From Blasia pusilla (Eukaryota; Marchantiophyta; Marchantiopsida; Blasiales), in contig CM114274.1 in NCBI GenBank assembly GCA_050084515.1, positions 23,684,001-23,748,000 on the forward strand: a DNA stretch of 64,000 nt. The letters run 5' to 3'. The notes below the pieces were generated by a model. It saw only the letters and a program-made list of their open reading frames with translations. It had not been told where the DNA came from and searched no databases. Position numbers and translations under genes: made by a program. This document shows, piece by piece, positions 55,836 through 64,000 of the stretch. Each line of letters starts with the position of its first letter. The first letter of the stretch is position 1.

Positions 55836-57560
55836 TCACAGATGCACATTTCTCCCGGTGAATCTGCCAGAAGGTCTACGAGCGACAACAATAATCGGCA
55901 TCAGTGCGGACTCGATCGGATTCTCTCAGGAGACGTCCCGAGGATCTTGATGGAGCTCGTCTCTAATCTTAGTGACATACTTCCATAGCAGTAGGAAGCC
56001 AATTCTCTACGGTTCGCACCGTGGACTTCTGCCTGCACAACTGAAGAAAACTAACCACATCGCGAACGGCAGGCTCGTTCAGGGTATCAGCAAAATTTCA
56101 GAGTCGTTAGAATCCGACCTCTTGCGTGGCTCATTGGCTCACTGGCCAGATGTGGGGCTGAAGTACAGCACAAATTGGTCCACTAGTATCTCGGTACAGA
56201 TGAAAAGTGATCACTACTACTTAACGCGTTTCTTACTACCCTCACTTTTCGTGGATGAAGACTTCACAGTCAAACTTCAGAATTATCCTGAATTGAATGA
56301 AACCTTGATGACACATTCTTCTTTGTGGCCCCGCTGTCTAGTCGTGTGTGATCCCCTGGCACATCCCCACTCGATGAGGCGTCGAGGGGATCGCGTGACT
56401 TAACTCGCCTATCACGTTCATCCAGCAACTCACTCACCCACCCAATCAATGGGGTACGACCTTTGTTGCTCAATGATGCGGGAGGTCATAGTAGTGGGGG
56501 AGGCATCTTGGTGCGCCCCACAGGAATTCAGCGTCACCTGGTTTGCCGGATCCGCTGCGAGGATATTGCAACTCCTGAACCGTCCTCATTCTGAGGCCGA
56601 CGCTTCGACTCATCCCCGAGAACTAATTAGAGGAAGGGGAGACTGTTTTTTCGTTCGTGGAGCAATGTACAGCTTATGCGTCTCGTCATCTACATGTGTC
56701 CGATTGACACGCCTTTCTCTCACGCATTTCCAATTCTGGTCGATCCGGTGACAAGAAGTGTTTCCGCTCGGGCATGGGATCCGAGTTGACATGTTTCTCG
56801 CAGCAAGAGATAAATGGCATCACATGGGCCATATGATAGGCTTACCCGCGTGAAAGGAAGGCGATTTGACAGATGTGTACGTACGTCTCGATATCTCACA
56901 ACAAAGAGATGAGTGGCTATTAGATCGACCACGTGATTTGTCTCTCTACCGATTGGTATTCAGACGCAAACAAACGAGACAGATCGCCCCTCATCAGAGA
57001 AGAAAGTCCGATGAATGAGGTGACAGATGGATGCTCTCTACCCACCGGCCCTGAAACCCTAATGGACATGTTTCTCCCCTCACGGCACTCGATCGATCGG
57101 ACCACTCATCTCGTCCTCTCTCTGGCCTCGAAACACCAGTCGACATGCTTTTTTCTCTCGCCACAGTAGAAATTCGGTCCATCAGGCGACATGTCCTTCT
57201 CTCCGTCCCAACCAACTCCAATGCCAACTGACATGTCCTGCTGCAACGAAAGGCTCAAATCGAGAGCGATCTGCTCCAGTTTCCAATCGCCGGCCGTCTC
57301 ACTGACATGTACTAGAGCAAACACGTCACACGCAAACGTACGTTTACGTCAATTTGTGGCAGTTTAATTTGTGAGGAAACGCCATGAGATAAGCATCGTT
57401 GCAGAGCAGATCGGCACTGCCACTGCTGGCCAGAACGTGCGAGACTCAGCGAGAGAACCTTCACGAGTACCCGCCCTCACAGCTCACAGTATGGTGGTTG
57501 TAGATCTGTACGTACTTTCCATAGCTCTAGGAATGAGGTCATTTCGTTTAGTTTAAGGTG
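55836..57560. other. Downstream region with recurrent GACATGT motif
   Basis: No gene recognised. GACATGT or GACATGC followed by a pyrimidine/CTC-rich stretch occurs near 56,788, 57,064, 57,142, 57,188, 57,230 and 57,302, which suggests a very degenerate tandem repeat. Minus-strand open frames here repeat a 'DMS' word for the same reason. Confidence 0.45.
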
Positions 57561-59383
57561 TCCATAGGGATTGGAGAGAATCTTCCGCAAACTCTTCACT
57601 GTTCTCATGGAGTTCATCTCAAAACAATAAGATGAATCGAAGAATGGAAGATTGAGTACAGGGTCCGGGTAGTTTTTTTGGCGAGATCAGGTACATTTCC
57701 GGTCTCTACAGACGAGATCGGTAATTTTTGATATTTTCCTGAATCCGGCTAAAGAAATACAAAATGAGAACTCTATATTCTGCCGGGTTATGGTCGTTGA
57801 TTTGCAAAGTGAATGGGAAATTCTAAATTTCTTCCGACGAGGTCAACACTTAACCCGGTTCTCCCCGGACATAGATTGAGTAGGAATTTAAAAAATTTTA
57901 AAATTTTACATTATCATTGGAGAAAATTATAAATCTATATTATTATTGGAGATTGCTTTTTTATTTGCAAACACATTTTCCCTTGACTTATGGCAACCGG
58001 AAAAAAAAAAATTTCCATTCTCCAGCAGCAAGAAAAAAATTGTGTGCAACATAATTAGTCCCTTCACTTCCGTGCATGGTACGAGTTGCCCACTAGTAAT
58101 TATAACAAGTAATCTTCGTTATCCACGTGTGCTCCAAACGTGTGTTTATTAATTTATGTCTCCTCCCACCTCTCTCAAAGGGCTGGTTAGCTAAAGGGTG
58201 TGAGCAACAAACATCTCCCTGCTTAATTGACACATGTCGTCCGGGGTGGCCTTCCTATGATGACACATGTCGTATGTGGTGGGCTTCTTATGGTGACACG
58301 TGAGGCCTTCATAACTTAATTCCATCTAACTAATGTGGATAAAGGGTGTAAATAGGATTCTTCCTAAACCTATTGCTTGTTAATATCACCATATCTTCAA
58401 ACATTGTTTATTCTACTTGTTGTTTTCATCCTCTTTTTTTACGACAGTATGACATTTTTAAAGTTGGTTATCTCTATTATGATTTCAACTACTATTACCT
58501 TATAATTGTCTTTCCAAGGATACAATACAACATATTCTACTCATTTTCAACCTTTCAAAGTACAAAGAGAATGAAATAAGACTGAAGCTTATGGAACTTA
58601 TCTTGTTGCAACCCTCCTACCAAATGCATGCCAACCTAAAATATCATAACTTTAGTGGTCTTGCACTAGGTGGGAAATGGGATGAAGTCTCATGAGTGAG
58701 GAATGGATTGTAGAAGTGACCCCAATATGACTAATATGAGTGTTTGGGTAACTAGACGGTAATGGGACGAATACAAGCTTCTACAAAAATTAAAACATGC
58801 GTTCAAGATAGTAGGTGCATAACATCTCTAACACTTCAAATTTAAATTTGCAAGACTCTAAAATTAAAATTTTATGACTCACTTAGCATTGCAACTTTAT
58901 AAAAGAAAATTTGTGTAGTAATTTGGGCTCTTTCTTTTCATGCTCATTCACTAATTACCTACGACTTAAATGATTGATGAATCCATATGGTTTCTTTTAA
59001 ACATGAGAGATATTATTACCAATTATAAACTTTACCCTCATAAAGTAGTGTTTCTTAATAAGGGCTATAAATTATTTCTCACACCCTTTCAATCATCAAC
59101 AAGCTACAAATTGGTAAAGATGTTTTCAACAATGACAAAAATCTTGGGGGCCACATCCCATGAGTTCATGAAGACCATAAATTATTACTCATCCCACCTT
59201 CCATCCCACGCTCTTACAATATGATTATATTGAAGAGGAAATCATCTTATGAATATATCAACAATTTTGGATTAATGAGTTAACGGCCTTGTGAAGAAAA
59301 ATTTAATATTCCCAACACATGAATTTGCATTAACATTTACATTGCAGCCTCTTGAAGCAATGAAATGCCCAAAAGCACATAGT
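57561..59383. other. Intergenic, AT-rich
   Basis: No gene recognised. At 58,228-58,305 the word TGACACATGTCG or TGACACGTGAGG occurs three times at spacings of about 30 bp, a small degenerate tandem repeat that includes a CACGTG G-box. Confidence 0.5.
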
Positions 59384-59695
59384 GGGGGTGTCAAATGTCC
59401 CCCTATCTGGGGTTACTTAAACACTTGGAATTATCCCAGTACGACTTTCCTCGATTGAGACACAGGTAGCTCTTGAGCTTTTTCATACTTCTAGGAGGGT
59501 CCGAATTCCTCGTTCCCCTTTCGTTTCTTGTCATAAATATGTAAGTGAATGATTTGGAAGTATTTCTGGAACTTTCAATGTGTCTCATTGTAAAATTTCT
59601 GCCCCCCTCTTCTTCCGGAAGCAATTGCACGCAAGTCCCAGGTTTTCCCACCTTTACCTGAAAAAAAATTTATCTGGGGTGATCTTTGTAACTCC
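59384..59695. mobile_element. Second member of the 17-kb MITE family
   Basis: Starts GGGGGTGTCAAATGTCCCCC TATCTGGGG and holds AGGTAGCTCTTGAGCTTTTT, both of which match the reverse complement of 17,157-17,386 (GGGGGTGTCAAAGATCTCCC, GTAGCTCTTGAGCTTTCCG). It ends near GATCTTTGTAACTCC. The body is about 80 bp longer than the 17-kb copy and diverged. Target duplication unclear. Confidence 0.55.
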
Positions 59696-62600
59696 GTAGT
59701 ATGTAAAAAAAGTAAATAAAGAGTAGACTTCCAAGCACAAATTTCCACCCAAACCTATTTTTGATGTGTTAAAACTCAATTCATTGGTAAGGATACCTTG
59801 GTAAGGATACCTTCAAGATGCAATGATATTCCAATAATTTATGTTAAGTTTTTTTTGCGTGGTAGACACATTTCCATCCTTACAAAAATATAGACTTTGT
59901 CATTCTAAAAAGAGACGATTTTATTCAAAAGTATTTAAGTCTACTAAAGGAAAAAATACCTCATCATTATATTATGAGGCTTCACTTATTTTGAACATTC
60001 TTTCCAAAGTAAGTAGCCTCCTTTCTTCAATTATAGTGTAGATGAAACTATTCATAAATGGCACTTGTAACCTAAAAGTTTTCAACCTTTCCTCTTAACA
60101 ACAGGTAAGGTAATAGGACAACCCACCTCACCTCTTTTAAAAAAGTTTCACCTAATGTAGAAAATACATTCCTCATATTCTAACCCTCCCTTCCTCAAAT
60201 AATACTATAGATTATATTATATGGTATTGTGTGTGTGTGTTGATGATGAGACAAGTGCGACATATCTATATTTCATACTTTGATTCACCAACATGTGCAT
60301 GATGAGGGAAAACTTATGGACGAAAGCTCAAGATCCAAATTTGAATGGGTTGAAACCCTACAAGACATGATGATTCTATGGCATATATTGGAGTTTCCAA
60401 GGCCAACTTATCATATTGTAAGATAAGACAATCGGAGTCTCCACAATAGATCTCCACATAGAGTCTATGCTATTGGTGGGGACTACCAAAGGATTGGTGC
60501 TCAAGCACTTGAGGCATATATGTATGCAATCAATATTTTAAAAAAATCATGTACACTTTTTCTATATCCATTTCACTACATCCTCCATGTTGCTATAACA
60601 ACCCCAAAGAAAACATTTAAAAAATCCATATTTGATGGTGACATAAGCCTAAGCCTTGGCTAATAGGAAAATTTCAAATATGAATCAAACCTCAAAAGTA
60701 AACCTTAGGAATCACACGGGGCAAGTATAAGTGGATGATTTACATCCACATCCCCTATTGCAAAGAAACAAGTTTGGACTTCCTAATAGGGCGGCTCAAA
60801 GCTGCCCTAGCGTGGCGGCAGGGTAGAGACCACACACACGTGGCCTCTCACTTAAAATTTATTTCTTAAAAATACCATAATATGGAAAAAAAAATTAAAC
60901 TTTCTCCGAGGGTCATTACGACACATTCAACGGGGAGCTTCCTTAGGTCCCTAGTTTCGACCTTCGACAATAAAAAAAAAGAAGGCTCTGAAAAAAATTC
61001 GCTCCTTTGATCAGCCCTATTATTATCTCTACCAAAACCTTAGATTTTGCTCTAGGGCCCTTGGATCCATTGTCCTCATGGCATGCATGAAATGGGAAGG
61101 TGTGATGTGACGGTTCACTCCATGGAAATTTTTCCTATACATTGAAGTTGCACATACATATCGGTGATCTCTTGAGAGAGTTACCACTTCAGTTGGAGAG
61201 AAAAAGGCCACATAAAATCAAACTTGCACGGACCTAAAAAAAGCTGCGACGAATCAGCAAGCCAACCAACCAACCAACCACTCACTCTCTTGGTGCTGTT
61301 CTAAACAGTGATTATCCATGACACCAACTCCTTCCGTCAAAGTTGAATCAGTTAAATATAAAAGAGAAGGGTTACTCCAGAATGGCACCTACACGAAACG
61401 AAATCATAGGGAGATTTGCAAATAGTCATGCTATGTGTCCCACTAAGGAAGTCATCTTTCATTATTTTCATTTATTTTTAGTTTCTCAAAAATATTCCAA
61501 CATGGTGTTCAAAAAGGGTGTGTTGTAGAACAATTTCACGTGATTGTTGCATAAGGTTCCAAGAAAATACGAGTCTTCTAATTGAACACCTCTCAAGGAA
61601 ATAGGGCTCTTAACAAAGTCCACGATGTGCTACGTATACTTAGGAGTTAATAATATTACACGGAGAGAAAAAAAAAGATTTCCTTACACCGTGAAACTAT
61701 TGGAGGATGGGGTAAATGATAATTTGGAGTCTTTTTATTTTACTCTTTACGTCTCATGCGGTTAGAGATATTTTTCGAGAATATTCAAATGCACTTCTTA
61801 ATTCGTGATATTTTCAATCACCAACGTGAAGTGAGAGTTAACAATTTAGCGCCTTGTTAAAGATCATTATTTTCGAGGAGCCTAATTAAACACTTCTCTA
61901 TTCTCTATAATCCAACCAAATTCTTTTTATAAGAAGTTCATTCTCTCAAAAAATGTGTTGGGTTCCCAAGAATCTTGTGACAATCGGGTATTTTCCCGAT
62001 GCTGTATCTCCTCTCAAAGAAGATTCGGTTGCTTACAATCATGCTGAATAAATGAAAAGCATTAAAAATGGTTTTATTTTATAGTTTAAACTAGTTTTGT
62101 GTGGGACGAATTCATGTCGACCTATTGCTTTAGGTTTAGTTGTGTATCTGCAGCTTAACGGCACTGAATATTTTAACTCTTTGTCGGGATTCTTTATTTG
62201 AAACCCTTAAAATCCCACACATAAAACTCCTCCAACTTTTTCGTTTCTTTTATCTCGCAATAACCGTAAAACAATAACACGAGGAAAACTGATCAACGAG
62301 AGAGCGCTTTAAGAAGTTTAACCCGTGAGGGTGGTGAGAAGTAGACGATTTGAACACAGAAAAGGACAAAACTTTCTTTAGAACTTGTCAACTTTTAACC
62401 ATGCCTAGTAGTAATAATACACGTAGTTATGACGCTTTATTTTATTTATTTTATAAATAAATAAATAAATAAATATACTTACTATCTAGAGATACCATAT
62501 TCTATCTTATACTCCTTGAAATAGTGCTTCCATTGGAAACAAATCTCAAAGAGGACAAGGGAAGTCAAAAAGGGTAATGCGCAAACGGGTGGCAGCCGCA

Positions 62601-64000
62601 AACAAGAGGGATGGTGGAAATCTATGTGTGCTATTTTAAGACCGGTTTATCTCTACTTTGAGAAATCCCTCGAGGAAGATTGAAAAGTAAGGGATTTTAA
62701 TTAAGAGAGCTTTGACAAGATTCCCTTCTGACATTGGGGACTGCGAAGCTCTTCGTCATGGGAGAATTTTGGTATTGGGGTATTTTTGTGTGTGTTGGAA
62801 TTATGGTTAAAAAACGGATTAGAAATGTTTAATGTGGAAGAGAAAGTTTCTTTGTTAATTACTTGCTCATAAAGTATATTCTCTTTGTCCAAAAGCGTAT
62901 ATCCCGAGTGTTATTAAACTGATTAGCTGATCAAAATATGTTATTTAAGTATTGATTGTCGAGGGATGTTTGTGTGAAGCATTTGAAAGAAAAAAAATGA
63001 AGAGGATTTCTGTAACTAATGAAGATGACAAAAAGCTCCGATTAAAACTAGAGTGAATTAGTCGTTTACACTGCGTTTCTTTCAAATTAAATTTATAAAT
63101 GTTCTTCCAAAATAATCTAGAAGGAACATACGTAAAATATGATTAATCTTCATTTGTTACAACGCGTTGATTTTTCTTTCTTTCATGAATAGCTATGGAG
63201 TCGCTACTTTCTAGGGATGGACATTTCAAATTATCACATAGAATTTCCAAATAATAACCCAATAGGAAATTCCTTGTAATAGGAAATTGGTGTCATAAGT
63301 TCATAGTTACAATTTTGGATTATATTCATTATTCTGGATGTTGAAATTAAATCTTGTTTACTCGGTACATGGGGTGCTGGTTTTTGGCTCTCTATGCCTC
63401 CCTCTTTTGTATCTCTAATGGTTTTCCATCAAGCGTGTTTATTAAAGTTCATTGTTCCATTACATGGAACTCATCCCCTTAATGTGGGCCACCGTCTCGT
63501 TTCATCAATGTGCACTTGGATATGTGACGATTGACTTCATAAATTTCTAGTTTGAATCTCGTTTTCTTCATGCACAACACTCATAGAGCTCTTCTCACTT
63601 TGAAGTTGTAAGTTAGATTTCATGATGTATTGTGGCCATAATATGATGATATAGGAGGAGTGCGAGATCCCAAGGAATAGTTTCATGACACACTTTTACT
63701 TGGAAATGCAACTAGATTGGTCCATTGAGATACTACTTCCTCCAAAGTCTTCCTTCTATCCGATTTGCATGTGTGTGTATTGTGATTTATTCCATCCTAA
63801 AGTGGAGTAGGGTTGCAAGATCCCCACGGAAAGTTTGGTGCCACTTGGCAAGGGGTCAAATAATGAAAGCTTCAAAATAATCTTATTTAATTGATCCACT
63901 TTTGTTCCTTTTATTGTTATTGTGACACGCCATAGTCCAGGTAAGTATGACTAACAAGTTCAGAAATCTTAGAACCCTCCATGCACAGCTCCATGGAATA
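59696..64000. other. Intergenic, AT-rich, no gene recognised
   Basis: Only short open frames. Simple repeats include (CCAA)4-5 near 61,264, (AAAT/TAAA)n near 62,440-62,475 and a short GT run near 60,230. No transposon or RNA gene could be supported. Confidence 0.5.

Noticed and set aside
56920-57324. Minus-strand frames with repeated DMS words as a repeat protein
   Set aside because: The repeats come from a short DNA word, frames change between copies, and no start or splice context supports a gene.
61262-61280. CCAACCAACCAACCAACC as a telomere-like or regulatory repeat
   Set aside because: It is a short simple repeat with no context to support function.

Overview
The window is nuclear DNA of a land plant, probably a non-seed plant such as a moss, liverwort or lycophyte. 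Two spliced plant genes (TAF10 and a plant-type phosphohexomutase) sit in AT-rich sequence full of decayed transposons. The clade is inference; I could not search databases.

Layout. 1-9,300: AT-rich and partly pyrimidine-biased sequence with a Copia-like scrap, a ~198-bp tandem repeat and a ~310-bp inverted-repeat element. 9,313-10,110: a copy of the leader of the retroelement found at 28.5-38.5 kb. 10,690-16,900: a decayed Helitron2-like element (Rep and PIF1 helicase, + strand), followed by an intron-containing coiled-coil gene of unknown function. 17,150-20,000: a 230-bp MITE with intact target duplications, a PLAT-domain gene remnant cut off by a palindrome, and two orphan exon-like fragments. 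25,390-26,810: a 1.4-kb element with ~80-bp terminal inverted repeats. 26,850-42,280: a second, canonical plant Helitron, split by a 9.9-kb Ty3/gypsy element at 28,507-38,454 (- strand).

The Ty3 element is the main discovery. Its order is gag (zinc knuckles), protease, a DNA cytosine-5 methyltransferase, reverse transcriptase, RNase H, integrase, and a C-terminal PHD finger. It thus joined a DNA-methylation writer and a histone-reader module in one pol region. It is now inactive, with several frameshifts and stops. A 4-bp target duplication (ATTG) bounds it, and removing it restores the Helitron reading frame.

43,127-46,461 is TAF10 (six exons, 135 aa), a histone-fold subunit of TFIID and SAGA. 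50,800-55,835 is a 16-exon phosphohexomutase of the plant phosphoglucosamine-mutase-like family (555 aa). Upstream of TAF10 lie a perfect 28-bp-arm palindrome and a G-run tract; upstream of the mutase lies a ~34-bp minisatellite. 55,836-64,000 holds no recognisable gene, only AT-rich sequence, short repeats and a second copy of the 17-kb MITE family.

The two host genes appear intact. Every transposon protein shows breaks, so the window records old nested insertions rather than active elements.
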